Assembly (NCBI RefSeq): GCF_900618535.1
Contig: NZ_UYJA01000001.1
Span: 1,302,001 to 1,366,000 of the forward strand
Direction: 5' to 3'
DNA: 64,000 nucleotides
DNA from: Pseudomonas bubulae
GTDB taxonomy: Bacteria; Pseudomonadota; Gammaproteobacteria; Pseudomonadales; Pseudomonadaceae
The position numbers and the translations under genes were made by a program. Below the pieces are notes generated by a model. That model was not told where the DNA came from. It saw only the letters and a program-made list of their open reading frames with translations, and did not search any database. Positions 52,870 to 63,222 of the stretch are shown here, one piece after another (position 1 is the first letter of the stretch; every line of letters starts with the position of its first letter).

Positions 52870-55701
52870 TTAAACAGTGAACGCGTCTTGCAACAGTTTT
52901 GCCTGTTGCTCAGCGTGCATCGATGCGTAACCACAAGCAGGTGCAGCAGAAGCGTCACGGCCCGCGTACTCGAGTACGAGCGACTTGTCGTGACCGCTGA
53001 TGATGCGGCGCATGTGATGCTGGCTGCAGTACCAGGCACCCTGGTTCATCGGCTCTTCCTGACACCAGACAATATGCTTGGCGTTTTTGTACGGAGCCAG
53101 GACTTCAATCAAGTCGTCCTCAGGGAACGGGTACAGCTGCTCAAGACGCACGATAGCGATGTCATCACGACCTTCGGCACGGCGTTTTTCCAACAGGTCG
53201 TAGTAGACCTTGCCGCTACACAGCACGATGCGACCGACGTTCGCCGGATCCTGCGCATCGATTTCCGGAATAACGGTCTGGAACGAACCTTCGGCCAGAT
53301 CTTCCAGGGTCGAGATTGCCAGTTTGTGACGCAGCAACGACTTCGGTGTCAGGACGATCAGCGGCTTGCGCAGCGGACGGATAACCTGACGGCGCAACAG
53401 ATGGTAGATCTGTGCCGGAGTGGTCGGTACGCACACCTGAATGTTGTGCTCGGCACACAATTGCAGGTAACGCTCAAGACGTGCAGAGGAGTGCTCCGGG
53501 CCCTGACCTTCATAACCGTGTGGCAGCAGCATGGTCAGACCGCACAGACGGCCCCACTTGTGCTCACCGCTGGTGATGAACTGGTCGATTACAACCTGGG
53601 CGCCGTTGGCGAAGTCGCCGAACTGGGCTTCCCAGATCACCAGCGCGTTAGGCGTGGTGGTGGAATAGCCGTATTCGAACGCCAGGACCGCTTCCTCGGA
53701 CAGCAGCGAGTCGTACAGGTCAAAGCGAGGCTGACCTTCGAACAGGTGCTTCAGGGGAATATAGGTGCCAGCATCTTTCTGGTTGTGCAACACGGCGTGA
53801 CGGTGCGAGAACGTACCGCGACCAATGTCCTGACCGGTCATGCGAATCGGGTGACCTTCGAACTGCAGGGTTGCATATGCCATGGTTTCGGCATAACCCC
53901 AGTTGATCGGCAGGCCGCCGGCTTGCATTTTTTGACGATCTTCGTAGATCTTCGCAACCTGGCGCTGAACCACAAAGCCTTCTGGAATTTCCAGCAGCTT
54001 GGCAGACAGTTCTTGCAGGGTTTTCAGATCGAAACGGGTGTCGTGACGCGCAGTCCAGGCGTGGCCCAGATACGGACGCCAGTCCACGAACAGCTCTTTG
54101 TTCGGTTCCTTGACCAGACTTTTCACAACATGCAGGCCGTTGTCCAGCGCGTTGCGGTATTCGTCGATCTTGGCCTGAACGCGTTCTGCGTCCACCACTT
54201 TCTCTTGTGTCAGGCGCTCGGCATACAGCTCACGGGTGGTGCGCTGCTTGGCGATCTGCTGATACATCAGCGGTTGGGTACCGTTTGGTTCATCGGCCTC
54301 GTTGTGACCGCGACGGCGGTAGCAGAACAGGTCGATCACGACGTCACGCTTGAACTGCATGCGGTAGTCGATAGCCAGCTGAGTCACGAACAATACGGCT
54401 TCCGGATCATCACCATTGACATGGAGGATCGGCGCCTGAATCATTTTCGCGACGTCAGTGCAGTACTCGGTAGAACGGGAGTCTTCCGGATTGCTGATGG
54501 TGAAGCCGACCTGGTTGTTGATCACCAGGTGAACCGTACCGCCAGTCTTGAAGCCGCGAGTCTGCGACATCTGGAAGGTTTCCATGACCACGCCCTGACC
54601 TGCGAAGGCAGCATCACCGTGGATGGAAATTGGCAGTACCTTTTCGCCGGTGCTGTCGTTACGACGGTCCTGGCGAGCGCGTACAGACCCTTCAACCACT
54701 GGAGAAACGATTTCCAGGTGGGAGGGGTTAAACGCCATTGCCAGGTGAACTTCACCACCGGCAGTCATGACGTTGGAGGAGAAGCCCTGGTGGTATTTAA
54801 CGTCACCGGAACCCAACTCGATCTTTTTCTTGCCTTCGAACTCGTCGAACAGCTCGCGCGGGTTTTTGCCGAAGGTGTTCACCAATACGTTCAGGCGACC
54901 ACGGTGGGCCATGCCGATAACGATTTCCTTGGTGCCGTAGTTGCCCGAACGCTGGATCAGCTCGTCCAGCAAAGGAATCAGGCTTTCGCCGCCTTCCAGG
55001 CCGAAACGCTTGGTGCCCGGGTATTTGGTCCCCAGGTACTTTTCCAGACCTTCAGCAGCAGTCACGCGCTCAAGCAGATGGCTTTTGACTTCAGCCGAGT
55101 AAGTCGGGCGGCCGCGTACGCTTTCGAGGCGCTGTTCAAACCAGTGGCGCTGCTCGGAATCGACGATGTGCGTGAACTCTGCGCCAATGGTGCGGCAATA
55201 TGTCTGCTGCAACGCTTCGAGAATTTCGCGTAGGCTCGCTTCCTCTTTGCCGATATACAGGTCGCCGGCACGGAAGGTCGTATCAAGATCGGCATTGGTC
55301 AAGCCGTAATGATTGATCGACAGGTCTGCAGGTGCAGGACGCTGCCACAGCCCCAGCGGATCAAGCTGGGCTGCCTGGTGGCCGCGCATCCGATAGGCCT
55401 GGATCAATCGCAGCACTTCAACCTGCTTCTTCTCGTGCTCACTGCTCACGCTCCCGGCAGAAACCGGTTGAGCGCGGCGCTGGTTCTTTGCCAGCAGCAC
55501 GAAATGGTCGCGGATTGTGGAGTGCGAAACATCGTTGGCAGAGTTGCCTTCAACAGGCAACGTCTGAAATTTGGTGCGCCATTCTTCTGGCACAGCGTTA
55601 GGGTCGTGCAGGTAGAGCTCATAGAGCTCTTCCACATAGGCAGCGTTACCACCTGAAAGATAGCCGCTGTTCCACATGCGCTGCATCACGCTTTCTTGCA
55701 T
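52870..55701 (-). CDS. sucA: 2-oxoglutarate dehydrogenase E1 component
   Basis: 943-residue thiamine-diphosphate enzyme that decarboxylates 2-oxoglutarate and passes the succinyl group to SucB. The N-terminal helical part ([35 protein letters not shown]) binds E2/E3; the ThDP region includes [29 protein letters not shown] and [23 protein letters not shown]; the second half has [22 protein letters not shown] and the transketolase-like C-terminal domain. GAGGGTGACC precedes the ATG. It lies 260 bp after sdhB. Confidence 0.98.
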   Translation of the reverse strand: MQESVMQRMWNSGYLSGGNAAYVEELYELYLHDPNAVPEEWRTKFQTLPVEGNSANDVSHSTIRDHFVLLAKNQRRAQPVSAGSVSSEHEKKQVEVLRLIQAYRMRGHQAAQLDPLGLWQRPAPADLSINHYGLTNADLDTTFRAGDLYIGKEEASLREILEALQQTYCRTIGAEFTHIVDSEQRHWFEQRLESVRGRPTYSAEVKSHLLERVTAAEGLEKYLGTKYPGTKRFGLEGGESLIPLLDELIQRSGNYGTKEIVIGMAHRGRLNVLVNTFGKNPRELFDEFEGKKKIELGSGDVKYHQGFSSNVMTAGGEVHLAMAFNPSHLEIVSPVVEGSVRARQDRRNDSTGEKVLPISIHGDAAFAGQGVVMETFQMSQTRGFKTGGTVHLVINNQVGFTISNPEDSRSTEYCTDVAKMIQAPILHVNGDDPEAVLFVTQLAIDYRMQFKRDVVIDLFCYRRRGHNEADEPNGTQPLMYQQIAKQRTTRELYAERLTQEKVVDAERVQAKIDEYRNALDNGLHVVKSLVKEPNKELFVDWRPYLGHAWTARHDTRFDLKTLQELSAKLLEIPEGFVVQRQVAKIYEDRQKMQAGGLPINWGYAETMAYATLQFEGHPIRMTGQDIGRGTFSHRHAVLHNQKDAGTYIPLKHLFEGQPRFDLYDSLLSEEAVLAFEYGYSTTTPNALVIWEAQFGDFANGAQVVIDQFITSGEHKWGRLCGLTMLLPHGYEGQGPEHSSARLERYLQLCAEHNIQVCVPTTPAQIYHLLRRQVIRPLRKPLIVLTPKSLLRHKLAISTLEDLAEGSFQTVIPEIDAQDPANVGRIVLCSGKVYYDLLEKRRAEGRDDIAIVRLEQLYPFPEDDLIEVLAPYKNAKHIVWCQEEPMNQGAWYCSQHHMRRIISGHDKSLVLEYAGRDASAAPACGYASMHAEQQAKLLQDAFTV

Positions 55702-55808
55702 GCTTGGTCACCCTCGGTTAGGGGACACCATCGACGAGAACACCAGAGCATGCTTGAGAAAGTCCGAATACAGCGACTAAAACAAGCCACTTAGGATCAC
55801 GCTGATAG

Positions 55809-55826
55809 TCCGGGTACCAGCCCGGA
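55809..55826 (-). other. Hairpin upstream of sucA
   Basis: TCCGGG (55809-55814) and CCCGGA (55821-55826) with a 6-nt loop, in the sdhB-sucA gap, about 108 bp before the sucA start. Possible 5' leader structure. Confidence 0.5.
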
Positions 55827-55889
55827 TGCCCCTGCTGGTCTCATTTCTTCAAAATAAGAGCCGCAGCTTTATGAGCTGTTGCTCAGGTT

Positions 55890-55923
55890 AAAACTACGGC
55901 GCCGGTTGAAGCCTGCGCCGTAG
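55890..55923 (-). terminator. Terminator or attenuator after sdhB
   Basis: On the minus strand, CTACGGCGC (55923-55915) and GCGCCGTAG (55902-55894) form a 9-bp stem followed by TTTTAA. It lies between sdhB and sucA, so sdh and suc can be uncoupled. Confidence 0.7.
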
Positions 55924-55961
55924 CATCTACGGTTACAGCGGTGCTGCGGTACTGCTTTGGA

Positions 55962-56666
55962 TCACACGCCGCTTTGCAGCAGCATGCTACGCACGTGACC
56001 GATGGCCTTAGTCGGGTTCAGGCCCTTCGGACACACGTTTACGCAGTTCATGATCCCGCGGCAGCGGAATACGCTGAACGGGTCATCCAGCGAAGCCAGG
56101 CGCTCACTGGTCTTGGTGTCACGGCTGTCAGCCAGGAAACGATAGGCTTGCAGCAGTGCAGCAGGGCCCAGGAACTTGTCCGGGTTCCACCAGAAGGACG
56201 GGCACGAGGTCGAGCAGCAAGCGCACAGGATGCACTCGTACAGACCGTCGAGCTTTTCACGCTCTTCTGGTGATTGCAGACGTTCGATGGCCGGAGCCGG
56301 CGTGTCGTTCTGCAGGAACGGCTTAACTTTCTCGTATTGCTTGTAGAAGATGCTCATATCGACGACCAGGTCACGGATAACCGGCAAACCTGGCAGTGGA
56401 CGAACGATCAGCTTGTTGCCTTTAACGACAGCGGACAGCGGCGTTACACACGCCAGGCCGTTCTTGCCGTTGATGTTCATGCCGTCGGAGCCGCAAACGC
56501 CCTCACGGCAAGAGCGACGATAGGAGAAACCCTCGTCCTGCTCTTTGATCAGGGCCAGTACGTCCAGCACCATCAGGTCTTTACCGTTGGTATTGACCTC
56601 GAATTCCTGCATGAACGGAGCGGCGTCCTGATCAGGGTTGTAACGATAAACACTGACTTTCAACAT
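55962..56666 (-). CDS. sdhB: Succinate dehydrogenase iron-sulfur subunit
   Basis: 234 residues with all three clusters: [2Fe-2S] in RRSCREGVCGSDGMNINGKNGLAC, [4Fe-4S] in CILCACCSTSCP and [3Fe-4S] in CRGIMNCVNVCPKG. Passes electrons from SdhA to ubiquinone. ATG 56666 (MLKVSVYRYNPD) lies 9 nt after AAGGG; an in-frame GTG at 56675 abuts that site and is less likely. Confidence 0.98.
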   Translation of the reverse strand: MLKVSVYRYNPDQDAAPFMQEFEVNTNGKDLMVLDVLALIKEQDEGFSYRRSCREGVCGSDGMNINGKNGLACVTPLSAVVKGNKLIVRPLPGLPVIRDLVVDMSIFYKQYEKVKPFLQNDTPAPAIERLQSPEEREKLDGLYECILCACCSTSCPSFWWNPDKFLGPAALLQAYRFLADSRDTKTSERLASLDDPFSVFRCRGIMNCVNVCPKGLNPTKAIGHVRSMLLQSGV

Positions 56667-56677
56667 ATCGGCCACCC

Positions 56678-58453
56678 TTAGTAAGTACGAACCATTGGCT
56701 CGAAGGTCGGAACGGTTTTCGGCGAGAAGTTCACCGCACGCTTGGCTACGCGCTTGTCACCCGGGAAGTACAGGGTGTGGCACAGCCAGTTAACGTCGTC
56801 ACGATCTTCGAAGTCTTCACGGGCGTGAGCACCGCGCGATTCCTTACGAACTTCAGCAGCGATTGCAGTCGCTTCAGCCACTTCGAGCAGGTTTTGCAGC
56901 TCAAGGGCTTCGATACGGGCCGTGTTGAACGCCTGGCTCTTATCGTTGATTTTCACGTTGGCGATGCGCTTGCGCAGATCAGCCAGCTGGGCAATACCCT
57001 TCTGCATGTATTCGCCGGTACGGAATACACCGAAGTAGTTCTGCATGCAGCTTTGCAGCTCTTTACGCAGGGTTGCCACGTCTTCGCCGTCGGTACGCGA
57101 GTTCAGGCCGTCCAGACGTGCCAGGGCAGCGTCGATGTCGGACTGGCGTGGACGAGCGTAATCAACGCCTTCTTTAAGGGTCTGTTCAAGGAACAGGCCG
57201 GCAGCACGACCGAATACCACCAGGTCGAGCAGCGAGTTGCCGCCCAGACGGTTAGCACCGTGTACGGATACGCAAGCCACTTCACCTACTGCAAACAGGC
57301 CAGGGATGATCTGGTCGTTGCCGTCGGCGTCCTGAGTGATCGCCTGACCATGAATGTTGGTGGCAACGCCGCCCATCATATAGTGGCAAGTCGGAACCAC
57401 TGGAACCGGAGCCAATACCGGGTCAACGTGTGCGAACGTTTTCGACAGTTCGCAGATACCTGGCAGACGGCTGTGCAGCACTTCTTCACCGAGGTGATCG
57501 AGCTTCAGCATTACGTGGTCGCCATCAGGACCGCAACCGTTGCCCGCGATGATTTCCTTAACCATCGAGCGAGCAACAACGTCACGACCAGCAAGGTCTT
57601 TGGCGTTCGGAGCATAACGCTCCATGAAACGCTCGCCATGCTTGTTGATCAGGTAGCCACCTTCACCACGGCAACCTTCGGTAACCAGTACACCGGCGCC
57701 GGCAATACCGGTCGGGTGGAACTGCCACATTTCGATGTCCTGTACCGGCACGCCAGCACGCAGCGCCATGCCAATACCGTCGCCGGTGTTGATCAGGGCG
57801 TTGGTGGTGGACGAGTAGATACGGCCTGCACCGCCAGTCGCCAGTACGGTCGCGTTAGCGCGAACGTAAGAGGTTTCACCGGTTTCGATGCAGATAACGA
57901 TCATGCCGACGAAATCGCCAGCCTCGTTCTTAACCAGATCGACACCGTAGTATTCGTTCAGGAATACAGTGCCGGCCTTGAGGTTGGCCTGGTACAGGGT
58001 GTGCAACAGCGCGTGACCGGTACGGTCGGCTGCAGCGCAAGTACGGGCAGCCTGGCCGCCTTTGCCGAAGTCCTTGGACTGACCGCCGAAAGGACGCTGG
58101 TAGATACGACCCTGTTCGGTACGGGAGAACGGCAGACCCATGTGCTCGAGCTCGAACACGGCTTCCGGACCTACGGAACACATGTATTCGATAGCGTCCT
58201 GGTCACCGATATAGTCGGAACCCTTGACGGTATCGTACATGTGCCAGCGCCAGTCATCGTTTGGATCTGCAGACGCGATCGCGCAGGTGATGCCACCCTG
58301 GGCCGATACGGTGTGCGAACGAGTCGGGAAAACCTTGGTGATTACAGCAGTCTTGTGACCGCCTTGAGCCAGCTGCAGAGCAGCGCGCATGCCGGCACCG
58401 CCGCCGCCAATGATGATGGCGTCGAACGAAAGTGTATTAACTGTGTTAGCCAT
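56678..58453 (-). CDS. sdhA: Succinate dehydrogenase flavoprotein subunit
   Basis: 591 residues. FAD-binding start [23 protein letters not shown] (10-32) and covalent FAD histidine H47 in [12 protein letters not shown]. Active-site blocks: [21 protein letters not shown], and [14 protein letters not shown]-terminal [15 protein letters not shown]...TFEPMVRTY as in other pseudomonads. Oxidises succinate to fumarate at the inner membrane. 3 bp separate it from sdhD. Confidence 0.98.
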   Translation of the reverse strand: MANTVNTLSFDAIIIGGGGAGMRAALQLAQGGHKTAVITKVFPTRSHTVSAQGGITCAIASADPNDDWRWHMYDTVKGSDYIGDQDAIEYMCSVGPEAVFELEHMGLPFSRTEQGRIYQRPFGGQSKDFGKGGQAARTCAAADRTGHALLHTLYQANLKAGTVFLNEYYGVDLVKNEAGDFVGMIVICIETGETSYVRANATVLATGGAGRIYSSTTNALINTGDGIGMALRAGVPVQDIEMWQFHPTGIAGAGVLVTEGCRGEGGYLINKHGERFMERYAPNAKDLAGRDVVARSMVKEIIAGNGCGPDGDHVMLKLDHLGEEVLHSRLPGICELSKTFAHVDPVLAPVPVVPTCHYMMGGVATNIHGQAITQDADGNDQIIPGLFAVGEVACVSVHGANRLGGNSLLDLVVFGRAAGLFLEQTLKEGVDYARPRQSDIDAALARLDGLNSRTDGEDVATLRKELQSCMQNYFGVFRTGEYMQKGIAQLADLRKRIANVKINDKSQAFNTARIEALELQNLLEVAEATAIAAEVRKESRGAHAREDFEDRDDVNWLCHTLYFPGDKRVAKRAVNFSPKTVPTFEPMVRTY

Positions 58454-58456
58454 GAA

Positions 58457-58825
58457 TCAGATACCCCAAAGAATCTGCACACCCCAGACGAAGTAAGCGA
58501 ACATTGCAACGCCGCAGACTGCCTGGAAGAGGAAACGTACTGCTGTGGCGGACTTGCCCAGCGCCATTGGCGTCAGGTAGTCGGTCGCGATGGTCCACAT
58601 GCCGACCCAGGCGTGTGCGCCCAGAGCAACAAGGGCCAGCAGGCTGAAAATACGCATCCAGTTGCTTGCGAACAGCTCATGCCATTGGGCGTAGCCAATG
58701 CCAGGGTTCGCAACGAGGTACCCGATCAGGAAGATGAAATAAGCCGCTAGAACAACCGCAGACACACGTTGTGCCATCCAGTCATAGAGGCCCGAACGCG
58801 ACAGGTTCGTAACGCTGGTTACCAT
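58457..58825 (-). CDS. sdhD: Succinate dehydrogenase membrane anchor subunit D
   Basis: 122 residues, three predicted helices (about 20-40, 55-78, 92-118). RSGLYDWMAQRVSAVVLAAYF at the start and a heme-ligand histidine in ALVALGAHAWVGMWTIATDYL. GGGAG lies 8 nt before ATG 58825, which overlaps the end of sdhC by 7 bp. Confidence 0.95.
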   Translation of the reverse strand: MVTSVTNLSRSGLYDWMAQRVSAVVLAAYFIFLIGYLVANPGIGYAQWHELFASNWMRIFSLLALVALGAHAWVGMWTIATDYLTPMALGKSATAVRFLFQAVCGVAMFAYFVWGVQILWGI

Positions 58826-59205
58826 ATCCAAACTCCCGCCAGAACAATCATCACCACGGAAATGACGATTACGATTTTCGAGCCCAGTCGGCCGCCTTCA
58901 AGCGTCTCACCGATGCCCATGTCCATGATCAAGTGGCGCACACCGGCAACCAGGTGATACAGCAAGGCAGAGAGCAGGCCCCACGCAACGAATTTGGCCA
59001 GCGGACTGGTCAAGCATGCCTTCACCTCGGCATAACCTTCTTCGGAACCCAGGGATTTGCTCAATGCATAAAGCATGATGCCCAGGCCGAGAAAAAGAAT
59101 GATGCCCGATACACGGTGCAGAAATGACGTAACGCCGGTGATGGGGAGTTTGATGGTCCTTAGGTCTAGGTTTACAGGTCGTTGGCTATTCACGGCTTTT
59201 TTCAC
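58819..59205 (-). CDS. sdhC: Succinate dehydrogenase cytochrome b556 subunit
   Basis: 128 residues, three helices (about 30-52, 68-90, 107-127). SFLHRVSGIILFLGLGIMLY and LLYHLVAGVRHLIMDMG, the latter with the heme-ligand histidine region. The start codon is GTG (MKKAVNSQRPVNLDLRTIKLPITG, the family N-terminus), 9 nt after AGGGG. First gene of sdhCDAB-sucAB-lpdG-sucCD; promoter at 59327-59355. Confidence 0.95.
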   Translation of the reverse strand: MKKAVNSQRPVNLDLRTIKLPITGVTSFLHRVSGIILFLGLGIMLYALSKSLGSEEGYAEVKACLTSPLAKFVAWGLLSALLYHLVAGVRHLIMDMGIGETLEGGRLGSKIVIVISVVMIVLAGVWIW

Positions 59206-59326
59206 ACTGAAGAGCCCCTAACAATCAGGGCAAGTTTGTTGGGATGCGCACTGGTCAGGTACCCACCACCCGGGAGTGACGACCCCCATCTAAACAGGCC
59301 CAAAAGCCTCTGGCGGTCGGCTGCCG

Positions 59327-59355
59327 AGTATAGACAGTTAGGTTACTAATGACAA
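59327..59355 (-). promoter_or_regulatory. Promoter of the sdhCDAB-suc block
   Basis: On the minus strand: TTGTCA (59355-59350), 17-nt spacer, TATACT (59332-59327). The implied 5' leader to the sdhC GTG is about 115 nt. Confidence 0.75.
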
Positions 59356-59470
59356 CGCAAACACCCACCCCCTAATAGCGCATTGCGCTCTTGGCATAAA
59401 AGGCGTAAACGGCTGGGATATTCGCGAAAAAACGCTTCTCAAAGCCTTGTACAGCAAGACTTTAGGCAAA

Positions 59471-59498
59471 TTGACATTCGAATTTATCTCACTATAGT
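59471..59498 (+). promoter_or_regulatory. Promoter of gltA
   Basis: Perfect -35 TTGACA (59471-59476), 16-nt spacer, TATAGT (59493-59498). The 5' leader would be about 50 nt, ending in TAGGAGG. Confidence 0.85.
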
Positions 59499-59556
59499 GG
59501 TGCGGGCCCTGCGTGGGGGGTCTGTCTGATGATTTCAAGCATAAATAGGAGGCCAC

Positions 59557-60846
59557 ATGGCTGACAAAAAAGCGCAGTTGATCATCGAGGGCGCAGCCCC
59601 CGTCGAGCTGCCCATTTTAACTGGCACCGTGGGTCCCGATGTAATCGATGTGCGAGGCCTGACGGCCACGGGCCGATTCACATTTGACCCTGGCTTCATG
59701 TCGACCGCATCTTGCGAGTCGAAGATCACCTATATTGATGGTGACAACGGTATCCTGCTGCACCGCGGCTACCCGATCGAACAGCTGGCTGAACACTCTG
59801 ACTACCTTGAGACCGCTTACCTGCTGCTGAACGGCGAACTGCCGACCGCAGAGCAGAAGGCTCAATTTGTCAGCACCGTGAAGAACCACACCATGGTTCA
59901 CGAGCAGTTGAAGACTTTCTTCAACGGCTTCCGTCGTGACGCCCACCCGATGGCGGTCATGTGCGGTGTAGTCGGCGCCCTCTCGGCCTTCTACCACGAC
60001 TCCCTGGACATCAATAACCCGCAGCATCGCGAAATTTCCGCGATCCGCCTGGTTGCCAAGATGCCGACGCTTGCAGCGATGGTTTACAAGTACTCCATGG
60101 GTCAACCCATGATGTACCCGCGTAACGACCTGACCTACGCCGAAAACTTCCTGCACATGATGTTCAACACGCCGTGCGAGATCAAACCGATCAGCCCGGT
60201 ACTGGCCAAGGCAATGGACAAGATCTTTATCCTGCATGCCGACCACGAACAGAATGCGTCGACCTCTACCGTGCGCCTGGCGGGTTCTTCGGGTGCCAAC
60301 CCGTTCGCCTGTATTGCTGCCGGTATCGCTGCACTGTGGGGCCCTGCCCACGGCGGCGCCAACGAAGCCGTGCTGACCATGCTCGACGAAATTGGCGATG
60401 TGTCCAACATCGACAAGTTCATCGCCAAGGCCAAGGACAAAAACGATCCGTTCAAGCTGATGGGCTTCGGTCACCGGGTTTACAAAAACCGTGACCCACG
60501 CGCCACTGTCATGAAAAAGACCTGCGACGAAGTTCTCAAGGAACTGGGCATCACCAACGATCCGCAACTCGAACTGGCCATGCGCCTGGAAGAGATCGCC
60601 CTGACCGACCCGTACTTCATCGAACGTTCGCTGTACCCGAACGTCGACTTCTACTCGGGGATCATCCTCAAGGCGATCGGCATTCCGACCAGCATGTTCA
60701 CCGTGATCTTCGCCCTGTCCCGTACAGTGGGCTGGATCTCGCACTGGAAAGAAATGCTCTCCAGCCCGTACAAGATTGGCCGTCCGCGCCAGCTGTACAC
60801 CGGCTACGAGCAGCGTGACATCACCAAGCTGGAAGACCGCAAGTAA
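59557..60846 (+). CDS. gltA: Citrate synthase (type II, hexameric class)
   Basis: 429 residues, first TCA-cycle enzyme. Catalytic residues are visible: H227 region in [14 protein letters not shown]306 in [15 protein letters not shown] and D364 in NVDFYSGI. The N-terminal beta domain (about 1-50) and length fit the NADH-regulated Gram-negative class. TAGGAGG is 5 nt before the ATG, and a near-consensus promoter precedes it. Divergent from sdhC with 351 bp between starts. Confidence 0.98.
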   Translation: MADKKAQLIIEGAAPVELPILTGTVGPDVIDVRGLTATGRFTFDPGFMSTASCESKITYIDGDNGILLHRGYPIEQLAEHSDYLETAYLLLNGELPTAEQKAQFVSTVKNHTMVHEQLKTFFNGFRRDAHPMAVMCGVVGALSAFYHDSLDINNPQHREISAIRLVAKMPTLAAMVYKYSMGQPMMYPRNDLTYAENFLHMMFNTPCEIKPISPVLAKAMDKIFILHADHEQNASTSTVRLAGSSGANPFACIAAGIAALWGPAHGGANEAVLTMLDEIGDVSNIDKFIAKAKDKNDPFKLMGFGHRVYKNRDPRATVMKKTCDEVLKELGITNDPQLELAMRLEEIALTDPYFIERSLYPNVDFYSGIILKAIGIPTSMFTVIFALSRTVGWISHWKEMLSSPYKIGRPRQLYTGYEQRDITKLEDRK

Positions 60847-60880
60847 GGCATATCCCACGATAGTGCCCTGATTGCAGACA

Positions 60881-60914
60881 ATACGGCCTCTATTTATAGA
60901 GGCCGTATTTTTTT
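60881..60914 (+). terminator. Terminator of gltA
   Basis: Perfect 12-bp stem ATACGGCCTCTA (60881-60892) with TAGAGGCCGTAT (60897-60908), 4-nt loop, then a T run. Confidence 0.93.
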
Positions 60915-60973
60915 GTGTGTGCGTCTTGTAGCAGCTGCTACGGAACTTCGCACTTGCACAGCGAGAATAGGCA

Positions 60974-61007
60974 CAAAAAAATCCCCCTGCCTTGCGACAG
61001 GGGGATT
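60974..61007 (-). terminator. Terminator of actP
   Basis: Stem AATCCCCCTG (60980-60989) with CAGGGGGATT (60998-61007), followed on the minus strand by TTTTTTGTG. 27 bp after the actP stop. Confidence 0.9.
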
Positions 61008-61033
61008 CGATTAAACATACTGTCTATTACGGA

Positions 61034-62692
61034 TTAATGATCCACCGCACCGCTCGCCCCCAACCCCGTCTGCGAACGCACAAACTGCGGGAAGAACAAC
61101 GCACGCTCCTTCTCTGCCGATTTGGACTTGTCCGTAATGGAGAAGAACCAGATACCCGCAAACGCGATGATCATGGAGAACAGCGCCGGGTACTCGTAAG
61201 GGAAGATGGCCTTTTCATGATGCAGGATCTGCACCCAGATGGTCGGGCCCAGGATCATCAGGCCAACCGCGCTTACCAGCCCCATCCAGCCGCCTATCAT
61301 GGCGCCACGGGTGGTCAGGTTTTTCCAGTACATGGATAGCAGCAAGACCGGGAAGTTGCAGCTCGCAGCAATGGAGAACGCCAGGCCCACCATAAACGCG
61401 ATGTTCTGGCTTTCAAACAAGATACCCAAGCCAATTGCCAGTACCGCCAATGCAATAGTGGTGATCTTCGAGACCCGAATCTCTTCCTTGTCGTTGGCCT
61501 TGCCCTTTTTGATCACGCTGGCATACAGGTCATGGGACACCGCAGAAGCGCCCGCCAGGGTCAGCCCCGCAACAACCGCCAGAATGGTGGCGAAAGCCAC
61601 TGCCGAAATAAAGCCCAGGAACATGCTGCCGCCAACCGCGTCCGCAAGGTGCACAGCCGCCATGTTGTTACCACCCAGCAAGGCGCCAGCCGCGTCCTTG
61701 AAGTCCGGGTTGGTACTGACCAGGATGATTGCGCCAAAACCGATGATAAAGGTCAGGATATAGAAGTAGCCAATAAAGCCCGTTGCGTAGAACACGCTCT
61801 TGCGCGCTTCCTTGGCATCGCTCACGGTAAAGAAGCGCATCAGGATATGTGGCAGGCCAGCAGTACCGAACATCAGGGCCAAACCGAGGGAGAATGCAGA
61901 GATAGGATCTTTGACCAACCCGCCCGGGCTCATGATTGCTTCACCTTTAGGGTGAATCTTCACTGCTTCGGCGAACAGTGCGTTGAAGTCAAAGTTCACA
62001 TGCTTCATGACCATCACGGCCATGAACGTGGCACCCGACAGCAACATGACCGCCTTGATGATCTGCACCCAGGTCGTTGCCAGCATGCCGCCGAACAACA
62101 CATACATGCACATCAGGATACCTACCAGGATCACCGCAACGTGGTAATCCAGACCAAACAACAACTGGATCAGCTTGCCAGCACCGACCATTTGCGCAAT
62201 CAGGTAGAACGCTACCACCACCAGCGAACCACAGGCTGACAACGAGCGAATCTGGGTTTGCCCCAAGCGGTACGAGGCCACATCGGCAAAGGTGTATTTG
62301 CCCAGGTTACGCAGACGCTCTGCAATCAGGAACAGAATGATGGGCCAGCCCACCAGAAAGCCGATCGAATATATCAGGCCGTCATAGCCGGACGTGTACA
62401 CCAGCGCGGAAATACCCAGAAAGGAGGCTGCCGACATATAGTCGCCGGCAATCGCCAGACCGTTCTGGAAACCGGTAATCTTGCCGCCAGCTGCATAGTA
62501 GTCGGCTGCCGACTTGTTGCGTTTCGATGCCCAGTAAGTAATGCACAGGGTCGCACCCACAAAGACGACGAACATGATGATCGCCGAAATATTGAGCGGT
62601 TGTTTTTGCACTTCTCCAGTCAGGGCCTCCCCCGCCCAAACTGCCGGTGCAAGGGCTGTAGCGCCCAGCGTTGCCAATAAGCGCCCGATCAT
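61034..62692 (-). CDS. actP: Acetate permease ActP (sodium:solute symporter family)
   Basis: 552-residue transporter of the SSS family, close to the E. coli ActP length. An N-terminal signal-like segment ([23 protein letters not shown]) precedes about 13 helices. Family blocks: [78 protein letters not shown] and [21 protein letters not shown]. Imports acetate and short acids such as glycolate. AAGGAGG precedes the ATG. It overlaps the DUF485 gene by 4 bp. Acetate uptake fits with aceA and gltA in the same window. Confidence 0.96.
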   Translation of the reverse strand: MIGRLLATLGATALAPAVWAGEALTGEVQKQPLNISAIIMFVVFVGATLCITYWASKRNKSAADYYAAGGKITGFQNGLAIAGDYMSAASFLGISALVYTSGYDGLIYSIGFLVGWPIILFLIAERLRNLGKYTFADVASYRLGQTQIRSLSACGSLVVVAFYLIAQMVGAGKLIQLLFGLDYHVAVILVGILMCMYVLFGGMLATTWVQIIKAVMLLSGATFMAVMVMKHVNFDFNALFAEAVKIHPKGEAIMSPGGLVKDPISAFSLGLALMFGTAGLPHILMRFFTVSDAKEARKSVFYATGFIGYFYILTFIIGFGAIILVSTNPDFKDAAGALLGGNNMAAVHLADAVGGSMFLGFISAVAFATILAVVAGLTLAGASAVSHDLYASVIKKGKANDKEEIRVSKITTIALAVLAIGLGILFESQNIAFMVGLAFSIAASCNFPVLLLSMYWKNLTTRGAMIGGWMGLVSAVGLMILGPTIWVQILHHEKAIFPYEYPALFSMIIAFAGIWFFSITDKSKSAEKERALFFPQFVRSQTGLGASGAVDH

Positions 62693-63000
62693 TGCCCAGC
62701 CTCCTTGAGAATTGCATTGTTCAGCTCATCAAACTCGCCATTGGCCCTGCGCACATAGATACCGGTCAGGATAAAGGCCGAAACAATCAGCCCCACACCA
62801 ATCGGAATACCCCAGGTAATGGACGAATCGGGACTCAACTTGGTCCCCATGATGTGTGACCCATAAGCAATTAACAGGATAAAAGCGGCATATAACCCGA
62901 GCATGATTGCCGAAAGAAGCCAGGCAAAACGCTCTCTCTTTTTTACCAGCTCCTTGAAACGCGGGCTGTTTTGAATCGAGATATAAATGCTGTCGTTCAT
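62689..63000 (-). CDS. yjcH: DUF485 membrane protein (YjcH-like), partner of ActP
   Basis: 103 residues with two predicted helices (about 22-44 and 61-83). The pattern [36 protein letters not shown] is the DUF485 signature. It is found next to actP across proteobacteria; the role (possibly assembly or regulation of the permease) is not established. ATG 63000 is 7-8 nt after GAGGA; the stop is overlapped by actP (ATGA), so the two are co-translated. Confidence 0.93.
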   Translation of the reverse strand: MNDSIYISIQNSPRFKELVKKRERFAWLLSAIMLGLYAAFILLIAYGSHIMGTKLSPDSSITWGIPIGVGLIVSAFILTGIYVRRANGEFDELNNAILKEAGQ

Positions 63001-63162
63001 TATTTTTGTCCTCGCAGCACAGATGAGATGGAACGTTTTCACTATTAGGGCGGCGCAAATTCTATTCCAGACGACTTTAGTAGTAGAGCCTCTGATTTGC
63101 TGCAGCCCCCGGTTTACCTAGTCTGCAAGGACGATGACAACCATTGCCCCGCCCGAAAATGC

Positions 63163-63192
63163 AAAAACCGCCTGGCGAAAACACCAGGCGGT
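63163..63192 (-). terminator. Terminator of the betaine-binding protein gene
   Basis: Stem ACCGCCTGG (63167-63175) with CCAGGCGGT (63184-63192), followed on the minus strand by TTTTTGC. 31 bp after the stop. Confidence 0.88.
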
Positions 63193-63222
63193 CTTGTGTA
63201 CTGCGAGCTAGACGCTTCGCGA

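Noticed and set aside
52888..55233. 781-residue open frame antisense to sucA
   Set aside because: Shadow of the sucA reading frame without recognisable domains.
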